A DNA stretch of 64,000 bases, from positions 1 to 64,000 of the forward strand of contig JAFSUU010000087.1 in the NCBI GenBank assembly GCA_017445115.1, written 5' to 3'. The translations under genes were made by a program, and so were the position numbers. Source of the stretch: Clostridia bacterium. Lineage in GTDB: Bacteria > Bacillota_A > Clostridia > Oscillospirales > CAG-272. Shown here piece after piece: positions 27,749-35,373 of this stretch. The notes under the pieces were generated by a model. It did no database searches, had not been told where the DNA came from, and saw only the letters and a program-made list of their open reading frames with translations. How positions within the stretch are numbered: the stretch's first letter is position 1; each line of letters starts with the position of its first letter.

Positions 27749-28534
27749 ATGACCGTTAAAATACTTGTACTCGGAGACGTTGTCGGAGAAACCGGAACGA
27801 ATTATATCTGCCGCCCGGGTTTTCTCGGCGGCATAAAGAAAGAATACGGGATAGATCTCATCATCGCGAACGGCGAGAACAGCGCAAAGGGAAACGGACT
27901 TTCTCCCGAGAGCGCAAACACGATGTTCGACGCGGGCGTCGATGTTATAACGGGCGGAAATCACACGTGGCAAAAAAGCTCCGTTTACACTATGCTCGAT
28001 GATGACGCAAGGCTCGTGCGCCCTGCGAACTTCCCGGGCGCCGCGCCCGGACACGGCTCGACTGTAATAGACGTAAAGGGATGCCGCGTACTTGTTTTTA
28101 ATCTTTCGGGAAACGCTTTTATGCTTGAACCTGTGGCTTCGTGTTACGAATGGGCGGACAAGATCCTTGAGAGCGAAGCGGGGAATTTCGATATTTCCGT
28201 CCTCGATTTCCACGCTGAAACGACGAGTGAAAAAATCGCGATGGGATGGTATCTCGACGGCAGAGTTTCCGCTGTGTACGGTACTCACACCCACGTTCAG
28301 ACCGCCGACGCGAGAGTTCTCCCGAAGGGCACCGGATACGTCACCGACGTCGGTATGTGCGGCTCGATGAACGGAGTTCTCGGGATAAAGACCGAGTGCA
28401 TCCTTCACAAATTTATTATCCACACGCCTGTTCGCTTTGAAGAGGCGAAGGGAGACGAGGCGTTTCACGGCGCCGTGTTCGAAATCGACGCGGCGAGCGG
28501 AAAATGCCTGTCCGTTGAAACAGTAATAAGATGA
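27749..28534 (+). CDS. ymdB: YmdB-family metallophosphoesterase
   Basis: A 261-residue TIGR00282-type dinuclear metal phosphoesterase. B. subtilis YmdB hydrolyses 2',3'- and 3',5'-cyclic nucleotides and influences biofilm and motility gene expression. Metal-binding motifs are visible: GDVVGETG (N-terminal Asp), ANGENSAKG (Asn), GGNHTW (GNH), DFHAETTSEK and YGTHTHVQTAD near the end. Length is normal. A GGAGG ribosome site is present. It follows the MgsA-like gene and its terminator, so it is probably expressed independently; no promoter was clearly identified in the 30-bp gap. Confidence 0.93.
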   Translation: MTVKILVLGDVVGETGTNYICRPGFLGGIKKEYGIDLIIANGENSAKGNGLSPESANTMFDAGVDVITGGNHTWQKSSVYTMLDDDARLVRPANFPGAAPGHGSTVIDVKGCRVLVFNLSGNAFMLEPVASCYEWADKILESEAGNFDISVLDFHAETTSEKIAMGWYLDGRVSAVYGTHTHVQTADARVLPKGTGYVTDVGMCGSMNGVLGIKTECILHKFIIHTPVRFEEAKGDEAFHGAVFEIDAASGKCLSVETVIR

Positions 28535-28541
28535 TTTTTGT

Positions 28542-28570
28542 CGCCCGCGGCAGCGGGCGGCATATTTTAT
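28542..28570 (+). terminator. Weak terminator or hairpin after ymdB
   Basis: CGCCCGC (28542-28548) pairs with GCGGGCG (28553-28559), then CATATTTTAT. The T-tract is poor. Confidence 0.45.
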
Positions 28571-28582
28571 ATAACGGTTGAT

Positions 28583-28611
28583 TTGACAAAAAATACGTTA
28601 TGTGGTATACT
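28583..28611 (+). promoter_or_regulatory. dxs promoter
   Basis: TTGACA (28583-28588), 17 bp, TATACT (28606-28611). The GTG at 28602 that could extend dxs lies inside this promoter and is rejected as a start. Confidence 0.85.
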
Positions 28612-28646
28612 TACGGAGCAATAAATCCGGAGTAATTATTTATAGT

Positions 28647-30470
28647 ATGATAGAGAAAATAAATTCCCCGCAGGATATAAAAGAGCTCTCCGTAAAAGAG
28701 CTGAAATGTCTTTGCGGAGAGATCAGGGAAAAGATAACCGATACGGTGAGCGAAAACGGCGGCCATCTCGCGTCCAATCTCGGTATCGTCGAGACGACAG
28801 TCGCGATCCACAAGGTCTTCGACACGCCGCGCGACGTTCTGATATTTGACGTCGGGCATCAGTGTTACGCTCATAAGCTGATCACCGGAAGGTACGAAAA
28901 TTTCGGAACACTGAGAAAGACCGGGGGCATCTCGGGCTTTACCAATTCCGGTGAATCAGAATACGACTCTTTTACGGAGGGACACAGCGGGACGTCGGTC
29001 TCTCAGGCGCTCGGAGTCGCGGCGGCGAGCAGACTTTCGGGCGACGACAGATACGTTATCGCGCTCGTCGGCGACGGTTCTTTTACAAACGGGATGATCT
29101 ATGAGGCGCTCAACAACTGCAGGACTCTCGGACGTCATCTTATAATAATTCTGAACGACAACGAAATGTCGATCTCAAAGAACGTGGGCGGCGTCTCGAG
29201 ACACCTGACGCGCATCCGCACGAGCAGAAGATATTTCAACTTCAAGCATTATCTGAAGAAGATCCTTTCGAAAGTACCGTGGCTGGGGCGTCACCTGATA
29301 AGGGGCGCGAGAAAGTTCCGCGACTTCATAAAGAAAATTCTTCTTTCTTACAATATTTTCGAGGCGCTCGGCGTCGATTATATCGGCGTTGCAGACGGAA
29401 ACGATCTCGGCAAGATGATAAACGTGCTCACCGAGGCGAAAACGAAGGATTGCTGTACAGTGGTCCACATCCACACCAAAAAAGGAAAAGGTTACGCTCC
29501 GGCGGAGACAGATCCGGAATCTTATCATTCAACAAGGCCTTTTGACAGGGAAAGCGGAGAGCCGAAGTGTGCTTGCGGCAGGACTTATTCTTCGATTTTC
29601 GGTGAAGCTCTCTGCAGGGCGGCGGAAAGCGACGAAAAGCTCTGCGCCGTGACCGCGGCGATGGAGGACGGCACCGGACTGTCTGAATTCAAAAAGAAAT
29701 ATCCGAAGAGATTTTTTGACGTAGGTATCGCCGAGGAGCACGCGGTGACGTTTGCCGCGGGACTTGCGAAAGGCGGACTTCATCCGGTCGTCGCGCTCTA
29801 TTCGACGTTCGCGCAAAGGACGTTCGATCAGATGTTCCACGACGTTGCTCTGCAGGGTCAGGGCGTCACGCTCTGTCTTGACCGCGCCGGTCTCGTCGAA
29901 GGTGACGGCGTGACTCATCAGGGGATCTTTGACGTCGCCGAATTCTCCTCGATCCCGGAAGTAAATATCTATTCTCCGGACTCGTTTGACGAGCTCTCGT
30001 CTCTTCTCGCCCTTTCCGTAAAGAGCGGCGGGATAAACGTGATAAGATATCCCAAAGGGAAAGAAGAGGATTACGACAGAGGCGCTTTCGACGACCGCGG
30101 AGATTTTGCGGTCTCGGGCGACGAGGCGGCATCCGTTGCCGTCGTGACGTACGGAAGAGTGACCGCCGCGGTATACGAGGCTTCGAAGATTTCCGGAGTA
30201 CCGGCAAGAGTTATAAGGCTTAAAAAGATAAATCCGCTTCCCGACCTGACAGGCATCATCAAAGAGACGGACTCGGTCCTGTTCGTCGAAGAGGGTATGA
30301 AGCGCGGAGGCATCGGAGAGGCGCTCGGCGCAGTTCTCGCGGGAAAAGTCAAAAAATACGAGATCCACGCGCTGACAAAGTTTGTTCCGGGCGGAGCTCT
30401 GTCCGACTTGATGAACGAGTACGGCTTTACGCCGTCGGCGATAGCGGAAATGATAAAAAATCTGAAGTGA
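28647..30470 (+). CDS. dxs: 1-deoxy-D-xylulose-5-phosphate synthase
   Basis: A 607-residue thiamine diphosphate enzyme that condenses pyruvate and glyceraldehyde 3-phosphate in the first step of the MEP isoprenoid pathway. N-terminal features are GGHLASNLGIVE, DVGHQCYAHKLITGR and the TPP-binding GDGSFTNGMIYEALNN with a later NDNEMSIS. The transketolase-type central domain has FDVGIAEEHAVTFAAGLA, and the C-terminal domain ends in PSAIAEMIKNLK. The ATG at 28647 is chosen because the promoter lies just upstream; GGAG is 14 bp away, a loose spacing. ispE starts 12 bp downstream, giving an MEP-pathway pair. Confidence 0.95.
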   Translation: MIEKINSPQDIKELSVKELKCLCGEIREKITDTVSENGGHLASNLGIVETTVAIHKVFDTPRDVLIFDVGHQCYAHKLITGRYENFGTLRKTGGISGFTNSGESEYDSFTEGHSGTSVSQALGVAAASRLSGDDRYVIALVGDGSFTNGMIYEALNNCRTLGRHLIIILNDNEMSISKNVGGVSRHLTRIRTSRRYFNFKHYLKKILSKVPWLGRHLIRGARKFRDFIKKILLSYNIFEALGVDYIGVADGNDLGKMINVLTEAKTKDCCTVVHIHTKKGKGYAPAETDPESYHSTRPFDRESGEPKCACGRTYSSIFGEALCRAAESDEKLCAVTAAMEDGTGLSEFKKKYPKRFFDVGIAEEHAVTFAAGLAKGGLHPVVALYSTFAQRTFDQMFHDVALQGQGVTLCLDRAGLVEGDGVTHQGIFDVAEFSSIPEVNIYSPDSFDELSSLLALSVKSGGINVIRYPKGKEEDYDRGAFDDRGDFAVSGDEAASVAVVTYGRVTAAVYEASKISGVPARVIRLKKINPLPDLTGIIKETDSVLFVEEGMKRGGIGEALGAVLAGKVKKYEIHALTKFVPGGALSDLMNEYGFTPSAIAEMIKNLK

Positions 30471-30481
30471 CGGAGGGCGGC

Positions 30482-31357
30482 GTGAACGGTAAAAACACAA
30501 TAAAAGAAGTCGCGCCGTGCAAGGTCAACCTTTTCCTCGACATCACGGGAAAGAGAGCCGACGGCTATCACGGGATAGAGAGCGTCATGGCGACGCTCGG
30601 TATCTGCGACGAGGTGACGGTCGAAAAAACGGACGACGGGATCTCGGTCAGAATGGAGTCCGATGGAGGGCTGTCCGACGACCTTGAAACTCTTCCCGAA
30701 GAGAAAAATCTCGCGTATAAAGCCGCGAAAATATTTCTTCAGGCTGCCAAGCTCGAAGGCGCGGGCGTCAGGATAAGCATTATAAAAAGAATACCGTCCC
30801 GTGCCGGACTCGGAGGCGGAAGCGCCGATGCGGCGGCGGTCCTTCGCGGGATGAACCGTCTGTTCGGTTCCCCGTTTTCCGAAGAGGAGCTTCAACGTCT
30901 CGGACTTACTCTCGGCGCTGACGTTCCTTTCTGCGTCTCGGGCGGCTTTGCGCTCTGCCGCGGGATAGGCGAGGAAATTACGAAGATAGATTCGAAGATA
31001 ACCTTTCACGGCGTTATAATTTCTGAAAACGCAGAGAAAAAGTCCACCGCCGAGGCGTACGCTGCGGCGGACCGCGCTATGTGTTCGCTGAAAAAGAGGG
31101 CGGACGGTGCGGTCAACATGGCGTCGTTTCTCGAAGCGGGCGACTTTGACGCGGCGCTCGGCGAGGCGTACAACGTTTTTGCCGAGGCGGGGATATATCC
31201 CGACGGCGCAAGAGAACTTCTTTCGTCGCTCGGCGCGCGTTACGTCGTGATGAGCGGCTCGGGACCTTCAGTCGCCGCTTACGTTGAAACAGAAGATGAG
31301 GCGGCGCGCCTCTTTGATGAATTGACCGCGCGCGGTATAAAAGCGCTGCGGTTTTAA
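30482..31357 (+). CDS. ispE: 4-diphosphocytidyl-2-C-methyl-D-erythritol kinase
   Basis: A 291-residue GHMP kinase that phosphorylates CDP-ME in the MEP pathway. Recognised from APCKVNLFLDITGKRADGYH, the ATP loop PSRAGLGGGSADAAAVLRGM and the C-terminal VMSGSGPSVAAYV. GTG 30482 is the start, 5 bp after GGAGGG; a GTG at 30467 overlapping the dxs stop lacks a ribosome site. dxs and ispE thus form a two-gene MEP operon, and tadA follows after 11 bp. Confidence 0.95.
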   Translation: MNGKNTIKEVAPCKVNLFLDITGKRADGYHGIESVMATLGICDEVTVEKTDDGISVRMESDGGLSDDLETLPEEKNLAYKAAKIFLQAAKLEGAGVRISIIKRIPSRAGLGGGSADAAAVLRGMNRLFGSPFSEEELQRLGLTLGADVPFCVSGGFALCRGIGEEITKIDSKITFHGVIISENAEKKSTAEAYAAADRAMCSLKKRADGAVNMASFLEAGDFDAALGEAYNVFAEAGIYPDGARELLSSLGARYVVMSGSGPSVAAYVETEDEAARLFDELTARGIKALRF

Positions 31358-31368
31358 GGCGGATAATT

Positions 31369-31905
31369 ATGAAGTACGACGTTGACAGACCGATAAAAGC
31401 GAATAAAGAGCTGCCGTACGGGATCGCCGACCGCCTGCCGGAAGGGATCGACGACGAGATAAAACGCCGCGAATTTTTTATGAGTCAGGCGTTACTTATG
31501 GCAAAGAGATCTCTTGAGAGCGGTGACGTTCCCGTCGGGTGCGTCGTCGTCAGGCATAACGAGATAATCGCCGCCGCCTGCAACGAGAGGGAAAAAGAAA
31601 AGAGTGCGCTTTGCCACGCGGAAGCGACGGCGATAGACCGCGCCTGCCGGGCTCTCGGCGGGTGGAGACTTGTCGCCTGCGAGCTTTACGTGACGCTCGA
31701 ACCGTGTCCGATGTGCGCCGGCGCTATTGCAAACGCGAGAGTGCCGAAGGTATATTTCGGAGCTTCCGATCCTAAAGGCGGCGCCTCAGGCGGAATGTTC
31801 GACTTGTTTGCGACGAACGTCAACCACAAACCAAAGATCGCCGGCGGTATCCTCGAGGACGAGTGCTCCTCACTCCTGAAAGAGTTTTTCGAGGAAAAGA
31901 GATAG
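31369..31905 (+). CDS. tadA: tRNA adenosine-34 deaminase TadA
   Basis: A 178-residue zinc deaminase that converts A34 to inosine in tRNA-Arg(ACG). The active-site motif is CHAEATAI (His ligand, catalytic Glu) with PCPMCAGAI (two Cys ligands), and SGDVPVGCVVV precedes. The N terminus has about 35 extra residues compared with E. coli TadA, with no recognised domain; Met39 is an alternative start but has no ribosome site. C-terminal contacts with tRNA (SGGMFDLF near 145) are present. It starts 11 bp after ispE and is probably in the same transcript. Confidence 0.93.
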   Translation: MKYDVDRPIKANKELPYGIADRLPEGIDDEIKRREFFMSQALLMAKRSLESGDVPVGCVVVRHNEIIAAACNEREKEKSALCHAEATAIDRACRALGGWRLVACELYVTLEPCPMCAGAIANARVPKVYFGASDPKGGASGGMFDLFATNVNHKPKIAGGILEDECSSLLKEFFEEKR

Positions 31906-31943
31906 ATTAAAAAGTCTTTTTAATTTGACAGGGGACTTTGTAA

Positions 31944-32411
31944 ATGGATTATGAGTATTTAAAAAGAAAGCTCGGCGAAAGCAGGGATTATAAGCTATTG
32001 CTGACAAGCGAAGACGGCGGTGGTAACAATAACTATTCCGTGGATTTTCTTTATAAAAAAGCGATCGTTATTTCTTTTTCATATATTGACAATATAGCGA
32101 TCATCAACCTGTATACCCGGTACGGCAGAAATTTAGAGAAGCTTTTTACTGTTTTCAATAAAAAAGCGGTTGGCTTTGTTCCGCTGCAATTTGCGGTCAG
32201 GTATATGGAAGATAAAGAAAAACTGCGTGTTTATTTTAAAGAAAGCAGTGAATATGAAAAAGAGAAAGATTTTACTTTCGTCAGCGCTGAAGATGCTTGG
32301 ACGTGCTTTGAACGATCGACTACAATTCTTGACAAAATAGTCGAAGACAAAAAACTTCCGGAAATAATAAATGAGCTGAAAACGCTCGTGAAAGAAGCCA
32401 AGCGGAAATAA
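31944..32411 (+). CDS. Hypothetical protein, accessory island
   Basis: A 155-residue soluble protein with no signal peptide, membrane segment or recognised family. It is rich in aromatic and charged residues. It begins 38 bp after tadA, beside a short GACAGGGGAC motif that resembles the palindromes found further along this island. The next gene is 27 bp away on the same strand. The base composition is more AT-rich than the tadA gene. It could be an acquired small gene, but nothing shows its function. Confidence 0.45.
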   Translation: MDYEYLKRKLGESRDYKLLLTSEDGGGNNNYSVDFLYKKAIVISFSYIDNIAIINLYTRYGRNLEKLFTVFNKKAVGFVPLQFAVRYMEDKEKLRVYFKESSEYEKEKDFTFVSAEDAWTCFERSTTILDKIVEDKKLPEIINELKTLVKEAKRK

Positions 32412-32438
32412 ACCACCATTAGAGCAGGGGGAAAAATT

Positions 32439-32840
32439 ATGGGTGACGGAACTTTAATAGCGGTGGTAGCATTTGCGGCTGTCATTCTCGCAGTATTGAT
32501 ATGGTTCGCCGTTTCGACTGTAAAAAGCGTAAAAGGAAAAACCAAAGAATACAAGGAACTTGATGAGCAAGAGGAGAATGAGACCGTTGACGAGGAAGCT
32601 CCGAAGCTGGAACAAAAAAGAGGGGTCGTCATCGACAAAAAATGTGAGGTGCTGAAAGAGGGGCTTCATGTTCCTTACGTCGAGTCGGTCTGGGCGATTC
32701 AGATTGCGGCGACGGACGGGACTACCGATTCTTGCTTTGTGAACGAGGAGACTTTCGCATCGGTCAACAAGGGCGACGCCGTCACTTATTTCAAAGAAGG
32801 CGATTTATATTATATCAACGGCACCGACGAGGACAATTAA
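32439..32840 (+). CDS. Membrane-anchored protein, tandem paralogue 1
   Basis: A 133-residue protein with an N-terminal transmembrane helix (residues 6-25), an acidic linker and a domain of about 65 residues beginning KRGVVIDKKCEVLKEG. The same domain occurs in the next two genes: KRGV-(VL)-I-(DE)-K, then a -(ATDG/TTDD)- turn, an acidic strand and -G-x-A-V-T-(YF)-. It is therefore the first of three tandem paralogues. The domain is compact and beta-rich by eye, with a likely membrane-proximal cytoplasmic location. No database family was recognised with confidence. GGGGGA precedes the ATG. Confidence 0.6.
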   Translation: MGDGTLIAVVAFAAVILAVLIWFAVSTVKSVKGKTKEYKELDEQEENETVDEEAPKLEQKRGVVIDKKCEVLKEGLHVPYVESVWAIQIAATDGTTDSCFVNEETFASVNKGDAVTYFKEGDLYYINGTDEDN

Positions 32841-32897
32841 GACAGAGAACGACTCCTATCTTTTAAAAGATTTTTTGCGAAAAAATGAGGAGAAAAA

Positions 32898-33293
32898 ATG
32901 GATAATATCTGGCTTCTGTCGGGGATTGCCACGGCAATAATTATTATCATCGTATTGGTAAGTCTGTTTAGGAAAAGAACGAGCGCGGACGACGTACAAA
33001 ATGAAGTCGAAGATGAGCCGGACGAGCCTGAAACCGAGCCGGAGATCAAAAGAGGCGTTCTCATTGAAAAGGACTGCTTCGTAGATAAAGACGGTACGTT
33101 TGTTCCCGACGGAGCGAACCGGTCGCGCGTCTGCTTTTTCGTGAAGATCAGAACGACCGACGACGTTGACGAGGAGTTTATTGTCGACGAGGAAGACTAC
33201 ACCGCGGTCGAAGAAGGACAGGCGGTAACGTTTATGAAGCAGGGCGACAAGTTTCTCGGCTTCGGTGTCGACATAGAAGAGGACGAGGAATAA
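32898..33293 (+). CDS. Membrane-anchored protein, tandem paralogue 2
   Basis: A 131-residue paralogue of the preceding gene. A transmembrane helix lies at residues 4-24 (WLLSGIATAIIIIIVLVSLF). The domain begins KRGVLIEKDCFVDKDG and ends GQAVTFMKQGDKFLGFG. It is more acidic than paralogue 1. The gap between them is 57 bp. A GAGGAG ribosome site is present. Confidence 0.6.
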   Translation: MDNIWLLSGIATAIIIIIVLVSLFRKRTSADDVQNEVEDEPDEPETEPEIKRGVLIEKDCFVDKDGTFVPDGANRSRVCFFVKIRTTDDVDEEFIVDEEDYTAVEEGQAVTFMKQGDKFLGFGVDIEEDEE

Positions 33294-33364
33294 TTATCAT
33301 TGTTAGAGATTTTAGGGGGTGCGCCCCGACAGTTCTTGGTATACTAAAAAGAGGATAAAAACAT

Positions 33365-34114
33365 ATGGACACATCCCTTATACTGTTTTTCGTCTTTCTC
33401 GGCGTCATTGTGGTATTTTTCATCTACCTTTTCATACACGGCGGAAAGGCGGCGAGAAAAGAGCGCAAAGAGCAGGAACGTCAGCTTGACGAAAACACGG
33501 GCGAACCAATCCCGGACGTAAAGCTTGAAGGGCTTCGTGCCGTAAGAGGCGTCGTCCTCGAAAAAAAGATGAATGTAGAAAAGCTCGGAATGCAGTTTCC
33601 GGCTTCTCATGTAAACTACGGCCTGCGCATTTCCGCGACCGACGGCACTGAGGTCTGCATCTTCGTCACGAAAGAGCAGTATTTTTCCGTAGAGGAACGA
33701 CAAGTCGTCGACTTCTTTATGAACGGCGAGGATTTCGTCTGCTTTGCGGAAGATGCAAATGACATTCACTACATGACGCTTGACGAAGAACCTTTTGAAA
33801 AAATAAGAGACGGCGAAAAGACGATAGAGCTTCGCCTCTGGGATGAAAAGAGGAGCAAAATAAAGGTCGGGGACAAAGTCTGCTTCCGCCTTAAAAACGG
33901 CGACGGAGATATGTTCGCGACGGTCGTCGCACTCCACCGCTTCCCGTCGTTTGAAGAACTCTATAAAAATTTGCCGCTCGAAAAGTGCGGATATTCAAAA
34001 AAAGAGGCAAAGAACGCATCTCCCGACGATATGAGAGCATACTACACCGAGGACGATGAGCGAAAATACGGCGTCGTCGGAATCGAGATCGATCTTGAAA
34101 TTTTGACGCTATAA
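33365..34114 (+). CDS. Tandem paralogue 3 fused to an ASCH domain
   Basis: A 249-residue protein. Residues 6-27 are a transmembrane helix (LILFFVFLGVIVVFFIYLF), followed by a basic linker, then the shared domain (VRGVVLEKKMNVEKLG), which ends near residue 138. The C-terminal ~110 residues are an ASCH domain (PF04266 type), recognised from HYMTLDEEPFEKIRDGEKTIELRLWDEKR and the later GDKVCF; ASCH domains are PUA-related and some bind RNA or act as amidohydrolases. The fusion at the C terminus of a third paralogue suggests that the domain works with nucleic acid or nucleotide-derived ligands at the membrane. Function is unknown. Confidence 0.7.
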   Translation: MDTSLILFFVFLGVIVVFFIYLFIHGGKAARKERKEQERQLDENTGEPIPDVKLEGLRAVRGVVLEKKMNVEKLGMQFPASHVNYGLRISATDGTEVCIFVTKEQYFSVEERQVVDFFMNGEDFVCFAEDANDIHYMTLDEEPFEKIRDGEKTIELRLWDEKRSKIKVGDKVCFRLKNGDGDMFATVVALHRFPSFEELYKNLPLEKCGYSKKEAKNASPDDMRAYYTEDDERKYGVVGIEIDLEILTL

Positions 34115-34186
34115 TAGAATAATAGCAAGCTGATAAGACAGTGGACAGTCATTTGCCTTCAAGCTTTTTATTATGCTGTCTATGGT

Positions 34187-34213
34187 AAGACAGGGGACAG
34201 TTCCCTGTCTTTA
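34187..34213. repeat. Palindromic GACAGGG element
   Basis: AAGACAGGG (34187-34195) pairs with CCCTGTCTT (34203-34211). It is followed by TTATTAT and may act as a terminator. Similar half sites AAGACAGtGGACAGT (34136-34150) and AAGACAGaGGGCAGTCCC (34816-34833) lie nearby. Confidence 0.7.
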
Positions 34214-34274
34214 TTATCAGGGGTGAAAATTTTCGCTATAATGAATTGCTAGATGAGTTTAGAGGGTTTCATTA

Positions 34275-34817
34275 ATGATTATAAAAGATTATGATTCATT
34301 TGTTTGTACTAAAAAAGATGCTTTAGAGTTGCTTAATACGTGGTTAATCGGAAAAAAGTTTGACTTTGGAAATCAAATTTTAGATATGACCGTTTTGATC
34401 TTCGGAGAAGAAGATGAGCCATACGGAGATCCGGTTGTTGAAAGTATTGATGGTCATGTTTTTCAATATTCAATTCACATCCAAACCAATTTCACGGTAT
34501 TAAAAGATGAAAAAGTGTTATTGAGAAGAACCAAAAGAATTTTAGATTACAATTATGACCCGGATTATAAGAACTTTACGAAAAAAATCAATGATTTGGC
34601 TTTTAAAATGAAATCGTCAGAAATAATAGTAGCAGACATAACCGAAGAAAAAGGATATTTTCCGGTCATTAATTGCAGCAATGGTTACAAAATTAAAATA
34701 AGGATTAAAGAATCAGATAAAGAAACTTGGAGGGCATTTGAATTGTATAGCGAAGAAGATGAAAAAGATATTCCAAATCATCTCGTTTGCTATGGAGAAA
34801 AAATATTTATAGAATAA
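34275..34817 (+). CDS. AT-rich orphan gene, unknown
   Basis: A 180-residue soluble acidic protein with no signal peptide or recognised domain. It is clearly more AT-rich than its surroundings: bases 34321-34380 hold 18 G or C of 60, against 36 of 60 in tadA (31681-31740). Palindromes flank it on both sides. This suggests horizontal acquisition. Its size, lone position and the similar neighbour at 34884 resemble orphan immunity genes of polymorphic toxin systems, but no immunity family was recognised and no toxin gene is present. GAGGG precedes the ATG. Confidence 0.5.
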   Translation: MIIKDYDSFVCTKKDALELLNTWLIGKKFDFGNQILDMTVLIFGEEDEPYGDPVVESIDGHVFQYSIHIQTNFTVLKDEKVLLRRTKRILDYNYDPDYKNFTKKINDLAFKMKSSEIIVADITEEKGYFPVINCSNGYKIKIRIKESDKETWRAFELYSEEDEKDIPNHLVCYGEKIFIE

Positions 34818-34883
34818 GACAGAGGGCAGTCCCTAATCTAATGCCAGAACCTTGGAATTCTAGATATTTCGGAGGGCAATAAA

Positions 34884-35306
34884 ATGATAATAAACAAAAA
34901 TAATGCTACGATCATTAATTCAAAAGAAGTGTACATCCATGATTCAACGCTGACAAGTGCTATATATGACTTCGTTGATCGTAAAGTTAGAATTGAACTA
35001 TTTGATGGGACAACTATTGTTTTTCATAATGTCGTCGGAGTAAAATCAGACTCTTGCGCTTTTTGGGGAAAGCAACTAAGGCAGTTTGTCATAGATTTTG
35101 AATATGTTTTTGATAAAGATTTGAAAATACTACCGGAGTTATATCACATAAGAGATGACATTATTTCTCAAAAGGGCGATATATCAGATACTTATCTAAC
35201 AGCTGATGATAGTTTTTTTGAGTCATCACTAATTCTTTGCTCCGGTGAAAGATTGAACATTGCCTGTGAATGGATAGAATTTGATACCAATGAGACAGAA
35301 GACTGA
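34884..35306 (+). CDS. AT-rich orphan gene, unknown
   Basis: A 140-residue soluble protein, beta-strand-rich by appearance, acidic at the C terminus (EWIEFDTNETED). It is AT-rich like its neighbour, and a palindromic half site (34816-34833) lies between them. GGAGGG precedes ATG 34884. A strong 19-bp stem terminator lies 17 bp after the stop. The protein resembles many small orphan immunity-like proteins but no family can be named. Confidence 0.5.
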   Translation: MIINKNNATIINSKEVYIHDSTLTSAIYDFVDRKVRIELFDGTTIVFHNVVGVKSDSCAFWGKQLRQFVIDFEYVFDKDLKILPELYHIRDDIISQKGDISDTYLTADDSFFESSLILCSGERLNIACEWIEFDTNETED

Positions 35307-35322
35307 CACAAGTCTTTGTGAA

Positions 35323-35365
35323 AACAAAAATAGCCGAAAGGTTTTTCCTTTCGGCTATTTTTGTT
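35323..35365. terminator. Strong bidirectional terminator
   Basis: A perfect 19-bp stem (35323-35341 with 35347-35365) with a five-base loop, A-run and T-run on the two sides. It separates the plus-strand island from the minus-strand GH3 gene. Confidence 0.95.
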
Positions 35366-35373
35366 ATTTCGCT

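Noticed and set aside
28602..28646. Upstream GTG start of dxs
   Set aside because: It lies inside the -10 box of a TTGACA-17-TATACT promoter, so would not be transcribed; ATG 28647 is used.
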